This document shows, piece by piece, positions 51,280 to 58,528 of a DNA stretch of 58,528 bases. Position numbers and translations under genes: made by a program. The notes under the pieces were generated by a model. It saw only the letters and a list, made by a program, of their open reading frames with translations. It was not told the origin of the DNA and searched no databases. Each line of letters starts with the position of its first letter. The first letter of the stretch is position 1. Origin of the DNA: an uncultured bacterium (GTDB lineage: Bacteria; Cyanobacteriota; Vampirovibrionia; Gastranaerophilales; Gastranaerophilaceae); assembly GCA_902802825.1 (NCBI GenBank), contig CADCNV010000002.1:1-58528 (forward strand). The letters run 5' to 3'.

Positions 51280-51570
51280 ATGAGTAAAGAAAAATTATAT
51301 GACGTAATTAAAAAACCTTTAATAACAGAAAAGTCTGTAACTGCAACTGAAAACGGAAAATATACGTTTGAAGTAAGAAAAAATGCAACAAAAATTGAAA
51401 TTGCTCAAGCAGTTGAGTTGGCTTTTCCTGGCAGAAAGGTAACAAGTGTAAACACAGTTTACATGCCATCTCATTCAAAAAGAATGGGTTATAAATTCGG
51501 AAGAACAGATTCTTCCAAAAAAGCCATCGTAACAATCGAAGGCGAACCATTAGAATTTATGCAAGTATAA
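51280..51570 (+). CDS. rplW: 50S ribosomal protein L23
   Basis: 96 aa. YDVIKKPLITEKSVTATENG, KYTFEVRKNATKIEIAQAVE, the loop PGRKVTSVNTVYMPS and the C-terminal KAIVTIEGEPLEF are diagnostic. It sits at the tunnel exit and contacts trigger factor and SRP. AAAGGAAAA precedes ATG. The 96-nt gap to rplB contains GTGAG-N9-CTCAC, a fragment resembling the GAGGG repeat family. Confidence 0.97.
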   Translation: MSKEKLYDVIKKPLITEKSVTATENGKYTFEVRKNATKIEIAQAVELAFPGRKVTSVNTVYMPSHSKRMGYKFGRTDSSKKAIVTIEGEPLEFMQV

Positions 51571-51666
51571 TGAATTCTGTTTAGGTGAGGGTTATGCTCT
51601 CACGAATAAGGGCGCAGACGGCATAAGTCCTTAAATGTAGTAGAAAGCCGTAAGGAGAAATTTAAA

Positions 51667-52497
51667 ATGGCAATCAGAAAAATCAATCCGACGTCTCCGG
51701 GACAAAGAGGCATGACAAAGAGTGATTATACAGAAATCACTACTTCAACTCCTGAAAAATCATTGTTAAAACCATTGAATAAAAAATCAGGCAGAAATAA
51801 TACAGGTAGAATCACTTGTCGTCACAAAGGCGGCGGTGTAAAAAGAGCATACCGTATTATTGACTTTAAAAGAGAAAAATTTGGTATCCCTGCAACAGTT
51901 AAGACTGTTGAATATGATCCAAACAGAAACGTAAGAATTTCACTTTGCTTCTATGCAGATGGTGAAAAGAGATATATCTTAACACCGGATGGCTTGAATG
52001 TAGGTGATAAAATTGTAAGCGGTCCTGAAGCCCCTGTTCAGACAGGTAATGCAATTCCGCTTGAATTAATTCCGTTAGGTACATTTGTTCACAATATCGA
52101 AATGACCCCAGGTCGTGGCGGAATTCTTGTAAGAGCTGCAGGTAACAGCGCTCAGGTAATGGCTAAAGAAGGTAATTATGTTACAGTAAAACTTCCTTCA
52201 GGCGAAATGAGAATGATAAGAAAAGAATGCTTGGCAACAATCGGTGTATTGGGTAATGCTGAATTTAAAAACTTATCAATCGGTAAAGCCGGCAGAAAAC
52301 GTTATATGGGTATCAGACCTACAGTTCGTGGTGTAACAATGAACCCTTGCGATCACCCACACGGTGGTGGTGAAGGTAAAACAGGTCCCGGCGGTAATCC
52401 TAAGACTCCTTGGGGTAAACCGGCACTTGGTTACAAAACTCGTAAAAAAGGTAAAGCTTCTGATAAGTTAATTGTTAGAAGAAGAAATAAGAGATAA
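51667..52497 (+). CDS. rplB: 50S ribosomal protein L2
   Basis: 276 aa, normal length. [52 protein letters not shown] and the C-terminal [20 protein letters not shown] are the L2 signatures; the histidine in the HPHGGGEG loop lies near the peptidyl-transferase centre. AAGGAG precedes ATG. It binds domain IV of 23S rRNA. Confidence 0.98.
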   Translation: MAIRKINPTSPGQRGMTKSDYTEITTSTPEKSLLKPLNKKSGRNNTGRITCRHKGGGVKRAYRIIDFKREKFGIPATVKTVEYDPNRNVRISLCFYADGEKRYILTPDGLNVGDKIVSGPEAPVQTGNAIPLELIPLGTFVHNIEMTPGRGGILVRAAGNSAQVMAKEGNYVTVKLPSGEMRMIRKECLATIGVLGNAEFKNLSIGKAGRKRYMGIRPTVRGVTMNPCDHPHGGGEGKTGPGGNPKTPWGKPALGYKTRKKGKASDKLIVRRRNKR

Positions 52498-52537
52498 TAA
52501 TCTCAAATAAAAGTAATAACAAAAAAAGGAGAAATCA

Positions 52538-52819
52538 ATGGCACGTTCATTAAAAAAAGGTGCATATGTAGAAGAATCTCTACAAAAGAAAATAGAAAAA
52601 ATGAATGCTAACTCTGAAAAGAAAGTTATCAAAACTTGGTCAAGAGCATCAATGGTAGTACCTGATATGTTAAATCATACAATTGCAGTACACAACGGTA
52701 AAACTCACGTACCCGTTTATATTACTGAAGAAATGGTTGGACACAAATTGGGTGAATTTGCTCCGACAAGACTTTTCAAAGGTCACGCTGGTTCTGATAA
52801 AACTGCAAAAAGAGGTTAG
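52538..52819 (+). CDS. rpsS: 30S ribosomal protein S19
   Basis: 93 aa. [67 protein letters not shown] and the end [14 protein letters not shown] are typical. It binds the 30S head next to S13. AAAGGAG precedes ATG. Confidence 0.97.
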   Translation: MARSLKKGAYVEESLQKKIEKMNANSEKKVIKTWSRASMVVPDMLNHTIAVHNGKTHVPVYITEEMVGHKLGEFAPTRLFKGHAGSDKTAKRG

Positions 52820-52863
52820 TACAAAATCCAAGTAATATTTATTAAATAAAAAGGATAAAAACA

Positions 52864-53205
52864 ATGGAAGCAAAAGCAAAACAAACAGACATAAAAATGA
52901 CAGCACGAAAACTACGCAGAGTAATCAACGAAGTTCGCGGAAAATCTGTTATTGAAGCTCAGGATATGTTGCGTTTTATGCCATACTTTGCAGCAAGAGT
53001 TGTAGAAAAAAACTTAAAAGCAGCTGTTGCAAATGCAAGAGAACAGTATGGTGTTGCTCCTGAATCATTGAAAATTTCTCAAATTTTCGCTGATGAAAGT
53101 ACAACATACAAACGTGCAAGAACAAGAGCGCAAGGTCGTATGTACTCAAGAATGAAACGTACATCACACCTGACATTAGTAGTAAGTGACGTAATTAAAA
53201 AATAG
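52864..53205 (+). CDS. rplV: 50S ribosomal protein L22
   Basis: 113 aa. [40 protein letters not shown] and [20 protein letters not shown]-type beta-hairpin (residues [20 protein letters not shown]) are the family features; the hairpin lines the exit tunnel. AAAAGGATAAAAACA precedes ATG. Confidence 0.96.
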   Translation: MEAKAKQTDIKMTARKLRRVINEVRGKSVIEAQDMLRFMPYFAARVVEKNLKAAVANAREQYGVAPESLKISQIFADESTTYKRARTRAQGRMYSRMKRTSHLTLVVSDVIKK

Positions 53206-53216
53206 GAAATAATGAT

Positions 53217-53957
53217 ATGGGACAAAAAACACATCCAACCGGATTCAGAGTAGGTATCATTCAAAAATGGGCTAGCACTTGGTTTGCAAAAGCCAAAGAC
53301 TACAGAGAATTCGTAGCGGAAGACGCTAAAATCAGAAAATTCGTTAAGAAAAAACTTTATGCAGCCGGCATTTCAAAAATCTGGATTGCAAGAAAAGGTG
53401 ACAAAATAACAATTACTGTTGTTACCGCAAAACCGGGTATTGTAGTTGGCAGAGGCGGACAAGGTATTGATGACCTTCGCAAAGAAGTTTCAAAATACAT
53501 TGGCAAAGAAGTTATCATTAATGTTGTAGAAGTTGCAAGAATTGATGCAGATGCTCAATTAGTTGCAGAAAATATCGCTCAACAACTTGAAAAACGTATT
53601 GCATTCCGTCGTGCTATGAAACAAGCAATGCAAAGAACAATGCGTTCAGGCGTTCAGGGTATCAAAGTTATGGTATCAGGTCGTTTGGGCGGTGCTGAAA
53701 TTGCACGTTCAGAATGGGCAAAAGAAGGAAGAATTCCTCTTCAAACATTAAGAGCCGATGTAGATTTTGGTTTTGCAGAAGCAGATACAATCATGGGTAA
53801 GATTGGTGTTAAGGTTTGGATTTTCAAAGGCAATTTGATGCCGGGAGAACTTGCTGATCAAAACATCAAATCAAGCAAAGGCAACAGAGAAAACAATTCC
53901 GAAAGAGCACCAAGACGTCCGAGACGTGCAAAAGCAGCTTCAACGGAAGAAAATTAG
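53217..53957 (+). CDS. rpsC: 30S ribosomal protein S3
   Basis: 246 aa. [20 protein letters not shown] at the start, the KH domain with [20 protein letters not shown] (GxxG loop), and the S3_C domain with [20 protein letters not shown]. It has an extended C-terminal tail rich in Arg, Pro and Ala ([17 protein letters not shown]), longer than the minimal protein. It shapes the mRNA entry channel. rplP follows after 36 nt. Confidence 0.97.
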   Translation: MGQKTHPTGFRVGIIQKWASTWFAKAKDYREFVAEDAKIRKFVKKKLYAAGISKIWIARKGDKITITVVTAKPGIVVGRGGQGIDDLRKEVSKYIGKEVIINVVEVARIDADAQLVAENIAQQLEKRIAFRRAMKQAMQRTMRSGVQGIKVMVSGRLGGAEIARSEWAKEGRIPLQTLRADVDFGFAEADTIMGKIGVKVWIFKGNLMPGELADQNIKSSKGNRENNSERAPRRPRRAKAASTEEN

Positions 53958-53993
53958 TAATAAGGTATAAAAATATAATAGGAGCAATATAAA

Positions 53994-54407
53994 ATGTTAC
54001 AGCCTAAAAAAACAAAATACCGCAAAATGATGAAAGGCAGAATGAAAGGTACCGAAACAAGAGGTACAAAACTTGAATTCGGTCACTACGGTTTGCAGGC
54101 AGTAGAACCGGGTTGGATTACCAGCCGTCAGATAGAAGCTGCTCGTCGTGCAATGACCCGTGAAATCAAACGTGGCGGTAATGTATGGATTAAAATATTC
54201 CCTGATAAACCGATTACTGCGAAGCCGGCTGAAACTCGTATGGGTTCAGGTAAAGGAAACGTAGAATATTGGGTATCAGTTGTAAAACCAAACAGAATAA
54301 TGTTTGAACTCGAATACTTTGACAGAGCAGTTGCAGTTCACGCTTTGGAATTAGCGGCTCAGAAATTGCCTATCAAAACTAAGATTGTCGAAAAGACAGA
54401 AGCGTAA
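53994..54407 (+). CDS. rplP: 50S ribosomal protein L16
   Basis: 137 aa. [60 protein letters not shown] and [20 protein letters not shown] are diagnostic. It lies near the A-site tRNA elbow. GGAGCAA precedes the ATG. rpmC follows after 20 nt. Confidence 0.97.
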   Translation: MLQPKKTKYRKMMKGRMKGTETRGTKLEFGHYGLQAVEPGWITSRQIEAARRAMTREIKRGGNVWIKIFPDKPITAKPAETRMGSGKGNVEYWVSVVKPNRIMFELEYFDRAVAVHALELAAQKLPIKTKIVEKTEA

Positions 54408-54427
54408 TAAAAAAGGAAAATAAAAAA

Positions 54428-54625
54428 ATGAAATTAAGTGAAATGCGTGAAAAAACAGTCGATGAGTTGCAAAATGCAATTGTTGATTGGAAAAAACAAT
54501 TATTAGAATCAAGAGTTGCTCTTGCTACTAATAAATTGGAAAATACAGCAACAATTTCAAAAACAAAAAGACTTATCGCACAAGCAAAAACAATTATAAC
54601 TGAAAAGGGGGCACAGAATGCCTAA
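54428..54625 (+). CDS. rpmC: 50S ribosomal protein L29
   Basis: 65 aa, two helices: KLSEMREKTVDELQNAIVDW, then KKQLLESRVALATNKLENTA and KTKRLIAQAKTIITEKG. It contacts L23 at the tunnel exit. AAAAGGAAAATAAAAA precedes ATG. The end overlaps the rpsQ start by 8 nt. Confidence 0.95.
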   Translation: MKLSEMREKTVDELQNAIVDWKKQLLESRVALATNKLENTATISKTKRLIAQAKTIITEKGAQNA

Positions 54626-54863
54626 AAAAGAAAAACAAGGAATGGTAATCAGCAATAAAATGGACAAAACTGTTGTCGTAAAAGTTGCAGATTATGAACC
54701 ACATCCAAGATACAAAAAAATCATGGAATCAAACAAACATTATAAAGCACATGATGCTGAAAATGTTTGCAACGAAGGCGATATCGTAAGAATCGTTGAA
54801 TCCAAGCCAATGTCAAAAGACAAAAGATGGACAGTGGCAGAAGTTGTTGAAAAAGCAAGATAA
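54618..54863 (+). CDS. rpsQ: 30S ribosomal protein S17
   Basis: 81 aa OB-fold: KQGMVISNKMDKTVVVKVAD, YEPHPRYKKIMESNKHYKAH, the basic PRYKK-KHYKAHD core, and CNEGDIVRIVESKPMSKDKR with WTVAEVVEKAR. AAAAGGGGG lies at the RBS position inside rpmC. It is followed by a 165-nt gap filled with repeat fragments. Confidence 0.95.
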   Translation: MPKKEKQGMVISNKMDKTVVVKVADYEPHPRYKKIMESNKHYKAHDAENVCNEGDIVRIVESKPMSKDKRWTVAEVVEKAR

Positions 54864-54919
54864 TTGATTTTTCAACCGAAATTTAGCAACATTACCAAAG
54901 AGTAATGAGAGGCGTATAT

Positions 54920-55000
54920 GTAGGTTGGGTTTAGATTCCAAAAGAAACCATCCCTCTACCTAAGGCAGAGGGGGCCCGCAGGGCGGGTGAGGGGTCAAGG
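54920..55000. repeat. Two repeat fragments between rpsQ and rplN
   Basis: GTAGGTTGGGTTTAGATTCC (54920-54939), a degenerate GTAGG-family hairpin whose right arm reads AGAAACCATCC. Then CCCTCTACCTAAGGCAGAGG (54952-54971) and GGGCGGGTGAGGGG, a CCCTC/GAGGG family member. Both lie inside a ribosomal operon gap and have no coding role. Confidence 0.7.
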
Positions 55001-55028
55001 CCTAACAAATTAAAAAAAGGAAAGAAAA

Positions 55029-55397
55029 ATGATACAACAAGAAACCAGATTAGTAGTTGCTGATAACACAGGTGCAAAACAGTTATTGTGTATTCGTGTT
55101 ATGGGCAGTTCAAATAAAAAATTTGCGGCTGTAGGTGACGAAATTGTTGCTTCAGTAAAAGATGCAACTCCTAATATGACCGTAAAAAAAGGTGAAGTTG
55201 TTCGTGCAGTAATCGTAAGAACAAAAGCAGATATTAAACGTCAGGATGGTTCGGTAATCAGATTTGATGAAAATGCTGCGGTTATTATTGCAAAAGACGG
55301 CAACCCAAGAGGAACTCGTGTATTCGGACCTGTCGCTCGTGAATTGAGAGACAAAGGATATATGAAGATTGTTTCTCTTGCACCGGAAGTAATATAA
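55029..55397 (+). CDS. rplN: 50S ribosomal protein L14
   Basis: 122 aa. [60 protein letters not shown] and [20 protein letters not shown] are diagnostic. It forms part of the subunit interface. AAAAAAAGGAAAG precedes ATG. The downstream gap contains the second octamer element. Confidence 0.98.
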   Translation: MIQQETRLVVADNTGAKQLLCIRVMGSSNKKFAAVGDEIVASVKDATPNMTVKKGEVVRAVIVRTKADIKRQDGSVIRFDENAAVIIAKDGNPRGTRVFGPVARELRDKGYMKIVSLAPEVI

Positions 55398-55401
55398 TCA
55401 A

Positions 55402-55557
55402 AAGATACTAGGGCACTATGATACTAAGGCACTAGGAAGAATAAATAATAGTATCAACAACATTGACAGTAAAATAATAAGAGGCTAAGACAAAAAGTCA
55501 ATAAGGTAAAACTAAGTGATTTCTTAATACCTTAGTTGCTTAGTGCCTTAGTATCTT
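55402..55557. repeat. Octamer-built inverted-repeat element (MITE-like) between rplN and rplX
   Basis: 37-bp terminal arms at 55402-55438 and 55521-55557 are reverse complements at 30 of 37 positions. Each arm is four octamers plus flanks: GATACTAG, GGCACTAT, GATACTAA, GGCACTAG on the left; GATACTAA, GGCACTAA, GCAACTAA, GGTATTAA on the right (minus). The interior (~82 bp) is AT-rich without an ORF. Total 156 bp. Confidence 0.82.
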
Positions 55558-55580
55558 CACCGAAATTGGAGAAATTAAAA

Positions 55581-55919
55581 ATGACAGATACCACAAAAAA
55601 AGATTTACATGTAAAAAATGGTGACAGAGTTATCATTATTGCAGGTAAAGACAAAGGAAAAATCGGTAACATTAAAAAAGTTGACCGTAAAACAGGCAGA
55701 GTCACTGTTGAAGGTGCAAACATGGTTACTAAAGCTCAGAAACCTCAGCCGGCTGCAGGTATTCAGGGCGGATTAATCAAATTGGAAGCTCCAATTGATT
55801 CATCAAATGTAATGATTGTTTGTCCTGCTTGTGACAAAGCAACAAGACCGGCAATGAAGGTTATTGACGGCAAAAAAGTGCGCGTTTGTAAAAAATGCGG
55901 TGAACAACTAGATGCTTAA
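55581..55919 (+). CDS. rplX: 50S ribosomal protein L24
   Basis: 112 aa from ATG 55581 (TTGGAG upstream; the longer frame starts inside the repeat element). The KOW motif is NGDRVIIIAGKDKGKIGNIK, followed by VEGANMVTKAQKPQP. The end, VCPACDKATRPAMKVIDGKK with VRVCKKCGEQ, carries four Cys that could bind zinc, seen in many bacterial L24. It starts 50S assembly. Confidence 0.96.
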   Translation: MTDTTKKDLHVKNGDRVIIIAGKDKGKIGNIKKVDRKTGRVTVEGANMVTKAQKPQPAAGIQGGLIKLEAPIDSSNVMIVCPACDKATRPAMKVIDGKKVRVCKKCGEQLDA

Positions 55920-55968
55920 TGTGTGCATAGTTGTACGACATTAATACCAATAGTAAAGGAAAGAAAAA

Positions 55969-56526
55969 ATGACAGTAACAAAAAATTTAAGAGAACGCTA
56001 CAAGGAAGAAGCAGTTCCTGCGTTAAAAGAAAAATTCGGATACAAAAATATCCACCAAGTACCAAAATTAGTTAAAATCGTTTTGAATATGGGTGTTGGT
56101 GAAGCTTCTCACAACTCAAAAATTGCAGAAGCAATCGAACATCAATTGACAAAAATTGCCGGTCAAAAGGCAGTTGTAACAAAGGCAAAAAAATCCATCG
56201 CATCTTATAAATTAAGAGAAGGTATGCCTGTTGGTGCAATGGCTACATTGAGAGGCGAAAGAATGTATGATTTCTTGCAGAAATTAATTTGCGTTGTATT
56301 ACCAAGAATCCGTGACTTCCGCGGTGTAAGTGCAAAAAGTTTCGATGGCAGAGGAAACTATACTTTAGGTTTGAAAGAACAAGCTTTGTTCCCTGAAATT
56401 TCTTACGAAGAAGTAGATTTAGTAAAGGGTATGAATGTTTCAGTTATTACGACTGCTGAAACTGATGACGAAGCAAGAGAATTGTTAAGACTTTTGGGTA
56501 TGCCATTCAAAGGTTTGAACAAGTAA
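55969..56526 (+). CDS. rplE: 50S ribosomal protein L5
   Basis: 185 aa. [60 protein letters not shown], the [20 protein letters not shown] loop and [20 protein letters not shown] are the L5 signatures. It binds 5S rRNA in the central protuberance. AAAGGAAAG precedes ATG. Confidence 0.98.
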   Translation: MTVTKNLRERYKEEAVPALKEKFGYKNIHQVPKLVKIVLNMGVGEASHNSKIAEAIEHQLTKIAGQKAVVTKAKKSIASYKLREGMPVGAMATLRGERMYDFLQKLICVVLPRIRDFRGVSAKSFDGRGNYTLGLKEQALFPEISYEEVDLVKGMNVSVITTAETDDEARELLRLLGMPFKGLNK

Positions 56527-56570
56527 TAAATTAGGTAATAATAGTAAAATAAAGATAAAAGGAGAAATTC

Positions 56571-56777
56571 ATGGCTAAAAAAGCGATGATGGACAAAGAA
56601 GCAAAACGCGAAAGACTTGTTGCAGCAGGAAAATACCCTGCAGTAAGATTACATAACAGATGCAGCATTTGTGGCAGACCACACGGATACCACAGAGATT
56701 TCGGTCTTTGCAGAATTTGTTTAAGAAAAATGGCACATCAGGGTTTATTACCGGGTGTTACAAAAGCAAGCTGGTAG
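56571..56777 (+). CDS. rpsN: 30S ribosomal protein S14, zinc-binding type
   Basis: 68 aa, slightly longer than the usual 61 because of an N-terminal basic extension. Two CxxC pairs ([11 protein letters not shown] and [11 protein letters not shown]) make it the zinc (C+) form, common in Gram-positive and related lineages. [20 protein letters not shown] is the family end. AAAAGGAG precedes ATG. It is the last ribosomal gene here; the rest of the usual spc operon (rpsH, rplF, ...) is absent and a terminator follows. Confidence 0.97.
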   Translation: MAKKAMMDKEAKRERLVAAGKYPAVRLHNRCSICGRPHGYHRDFGLCRICLRKMAHQGLLPGVTKASW

Positions 56778-56802
56778 TTTGCAGCCATAATTAGTAATTG
56801 AT

Positions 56803-56835
56803 AAAAACAGGTATAGATTGTCTATACCTGTTTTT
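56803..56835. terminator. Bidirectional terminator between rpsN and purB
   Basis: Perfect 15-bp stem AAAAACAGGTATAGA (56803-56817) and TCTATACCTGTTTTT (56821-56835) with a TTG loop. It ends the ribosomal operon after rpsN on plus and the purB transcript on minus. Confidence 0.92.
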
Positions 56836-56860
56836 GTGCATTTTATTATGATAAATATTT

Positions 56861-58153
56861 TTATGATAAAACTCTTTTATATATTTCATCTATGTTTTTC
56901 AGAAATTCTTTTGGATTAAAAATTTGTTCAATTTCTTTTGTATTTAGATATTTTGAAACTTCATTGTCGCAAAGGATGTTTTGTTTAAAATTGCCATGAT
57001 TTTCAAATGCATCAAGAGCATTTTTTTGAACAATTTTGTATGCATCTTCCCTCGAAAGTCCTTTAGCAACCAGTGAAAGAAGCATTTTTTGAGAATAAAC
57101 AATGCCGCCAAATTCTTCACTGTGGGAGAGCATGTTGTCTTTATGAATAACAATATTTTCCATAATATTGTTAAATCTGTTGAGCATGAAGTCAACAAGT
57201 GTTAAGCTGTCGGGAAAAATAATTCTTTCTGCTGAGCTGTGAGAAATATCTCTTTCATGCCACAGAACAACATTTTCCATTGCAGCAAGCGAATTAGAGC
57301 GAACGACTCTTGAAAGGCCGCACAGATTTTCGCTTAAAACAGGATTTTTCTTATGCGGCATGGCTGAAGACCCCTTCTGCCCCTTGCTGAATCCTTCTTC
57401 AAGTTCCAAAACTTCCGTTCTCTGCAAATGGCGAATTTCTGTCGCAAACTGTTCAATTACAGTTGCAATAAGCGCCAATGTTTGCATGAAATGTGCGTGA
57501 TAATCACGAGCAATAATTTGAGTAGAAATTTTTGCCGGTTTCAAGCCAAGATTTTCGCATGTAATTTTTTCAATTTCAGGTGAAATATTGCTATAAGTTC
57601 CGACAGGGCCTGAAATTTGTCCTACACGAATCTGTTCTGTCGCTTGTTCAAAATTTTCTTTTTGGCGTGATAGAATATCTATCCAGTTGCAAAGTTTGAC
57701 TCCAAAAGTCATAACTTCTGCGTGAATCCCATGGCTGCGCCCAATACAAATTGTGTTACGATGCTCATTTGCAAGTTTTTTCAATGTGTTAATAACTGCA
57801 TCAAGATCGCTAATAATAATTTTTGCACTGTCCTGAATTTGAAGAGCAAAAGCCGTGTCAATAACATCACTGCTTGTCATTCCGACATGAACATAACGCC
57901 CCAGATCGCCCAGACTTTCATTTATGCAGGTTAAAAATGCTATTACGTCATGCTTAACTTCGCGTTCAATTTCATCAATTCTTTCAATATTGAAGCATGC
58001 CTTTTGGCGAATTCCCTGAGCTATTTCTTTTGAGATTGTACCAACTTGAGCATATGCATCACAAACTGCAAGTTCAACATTTAAATAATATTGAAACTTT
58101 GATTCCAAAGCCCAAATATCAGCCATTTCTTTTCTTGAATATCTTTCTATCAT
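56861..58153 (-). CDS. purB: Adenylosuccinate lyase
   Basis: 430 aa. GRSHGIHAEVMTFGVKLCNW and the fumarase/aspartase-superfamily signature GSSAMPHKKNPVLSENLCGL are clear, as are HVGMTSSDVIDT, GPVGTYSNISPE and HERDISHSSAERIIFPD. It catalyses two steps of purine synthesis (AMP and AICAR formation). An extended -10 TGTTAAAAT lies nine bases before the ATG without a Shine-Dalgarno, suggesting a very short or absent leader. Confidence 0.96.
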   Translation of the reverse strand: MIERYSRKEMADIWALESKFQYYLNVELAVCDAYAQVGTISKEIAQGIRQKACFNIERIDEIEREVKHDVIAFLTCINESLGDLGRYVHVGMTSSDVIDTAFALQIQDSAKIIISDLDAVINTLKKLANEHRNTICIGRSHGIHAEVMTFGVKLCNWIDILSRQKENFEQATEQIRVGQISGPVGTYSNISPEIEKITCENLGLKPAKISTQIIARDYHAHFMQTLALIATVIEQFATEIRHLQRTEVLELEEGFSKGQKGSSAMPHKKNPVLSENLCGLSRVVRSNSLAAMENVVLWHERDISHSSAERIIFPDSLTLVDFMLNRFNNIMENIVIHKDNMLSHSEEFGGIVYSQKMLLSLVAKGLSREDAYKIVQKNALDAFENHGNFKQNILCDNEVSKYLNTKEIEQIFNPKEFLKNIDEIYKRVLS

Positions 58154-58310
58154 AACGAAAATATTTTAACATAAATATGTATATAATAAATTAATAAAAA
58201 GTACTTGATTTTTATTTTTATTAGGATTATAATGGAAAATGTGCATTGGCATGGAATAAATTTTGAAAATATAAATAGCAAAATTTTTTAAAATTTATTT
58301 TCAAAACTAC

Positions 58311-58338
58311 TTGACAATAAAAATTCTTGTAGTACGAT
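58311..58338 (+). promoter_or_regulatory. Strong promoter at the right edge
   Basis: Perfect -35 TTGACA (58311-58316), 16-nt spacer and TACGAT (58333-58338). It reads off the window edge into a structured leader. 58154-58310 before it contains purB upstream sequence only. Confidence 0.65.
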
Positions 58339-58344
58339 AAGAAA

Positions 58345-58528
58345 ACCGAGATATAAAAGCTTGGTTTTGTTTGCCCCAAACACCGACAGGCAGAAATAGA
58401 GTGCCTGATGTGTTGGGACCTGAAAATCAGAACATTGAAAACAGAATAGCTGAAAACGAACGCCCGAGCAGAGGCATGAGCGTAAGCTAAAGGCGAGCAA
58501 TTATAGCCGTAATGAATATTCGGTTTAA
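58345..58528 (+). promoter_or_regulatory. Structured RNA leader, downstream gene outside the window
   Basis: After the promoter: a weak hairpin AAAACCGAG/GCTTGGTTTT (~58342-58367), then a long stem-loop, CCCAAACACCGACAGGCA (58375-58392) against TGCCTGATGTGTTGGG (58402-58417), and further short stems (CGCCC.../GGCG). No ORF with an RBS begins before 58512. Such a long structured leader after a strong promoter suggests a ribosomal-protein or other attenuated operon; the ACAGGCA...TGCCTGA element is loosely like L10-type leaders, but I could not verify that. Confidence 0.45.

Overview
The window looks like a chromosomal segment of an uncultured, AT-rich, Gram-negative-type bacterium. An autotransporter-like outer-membrane protein, PilT, ComEC, a UGA-frameshifted prfB, DAP-pathway genes (dapA, dapF) and lysine-rich basic proteins fit a gut Vampirovibrionia/Gastranaerophilales ('Melainabacteria') type genome. 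That assignment is inferred from gene content and style; no phylogeny was run.

Layout. 1-3.3 kb: 3' part of an autotransporter-like surface protein whose lysine-rich tail is cut by a 77-bp tandem duplication, then a 52-aa minus-strand gene. 3.7-13.6 kb: a pterin-binding methyltransferase, a TPR protein, a lipoprotein, a C_GCAxxG_C_C protein, an endonuclease IV-like protein, a small ACT-like protein, a 5'-nucleotidase-like protein, a diguanylate cyclase, an alpha/alpha-barrel protein and hypothetical genes. 13.6-22.4 kb: housekeeping genes dapF, comEC, pilT, recO, dapA, secD and secF. 22.7-34.4 kb: a compact podovirus-like block on one strand (regulator, amidase, tail hub, major capsid, small helical protein, scaffold-like, adaptor, terminase small subunit, GNAT, portal). 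It ends in a polymorphic-toxin-like gene, a membrane protein, a start-less second toxin tail and another membrane protein. 34.7-49 kb: acyl-CoA ligase, recJ, a hypothetical gene, prfB, a methyltransferase-like membrane protein, aroC, a MerR-like gene, recA, a large lipoprotein-like gene, pheA and a phosphohexomutase. 49-56.8 kb: S10-spc ribosomal operon from rpsJ to rpsN, stopping there. 56.8-58.5 kb: purB on the minus strand and, at the right edge, a promoter with a structured leader whose gene lies outside.

How it works together. The most interesting unit is the phage-derived block. All its visible genes are open, but no large terminase, integrase, replication or tail-fibre gene is present. 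The gene right after the portal has a phage-style N-terminal motif, a glycine-rich hydrophobic segment and a C-terminal domain that recurs in the start-less cassette 0.5 kb further on. Each tail is followed by a different multi-pass membrane protein. That is the layout of polymorphic toxin-immunity loci with a silent tail cassette, here attached to a capsid module.

A second theme is intergenic repeats. At least three families (octamer-built inverted repeats, GTAGG hairpins whose stems change sequence but keep pairing, and CCCTC/GAGGG palindromes) occur between genes. They occur even inside the ribosomal operon, and one sits in frame inside the phosphohexomutase gene. Several genes have an extended -10 box about 6 nt before ATG and no Shine-Dalgarno sequence, suggesting leaderless transcripts.

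All calls rest on reading motifs and sequence layout; no database search, structure prediction or comparative genome was available. No tRNA, rRNA or CRISPR array was seen.
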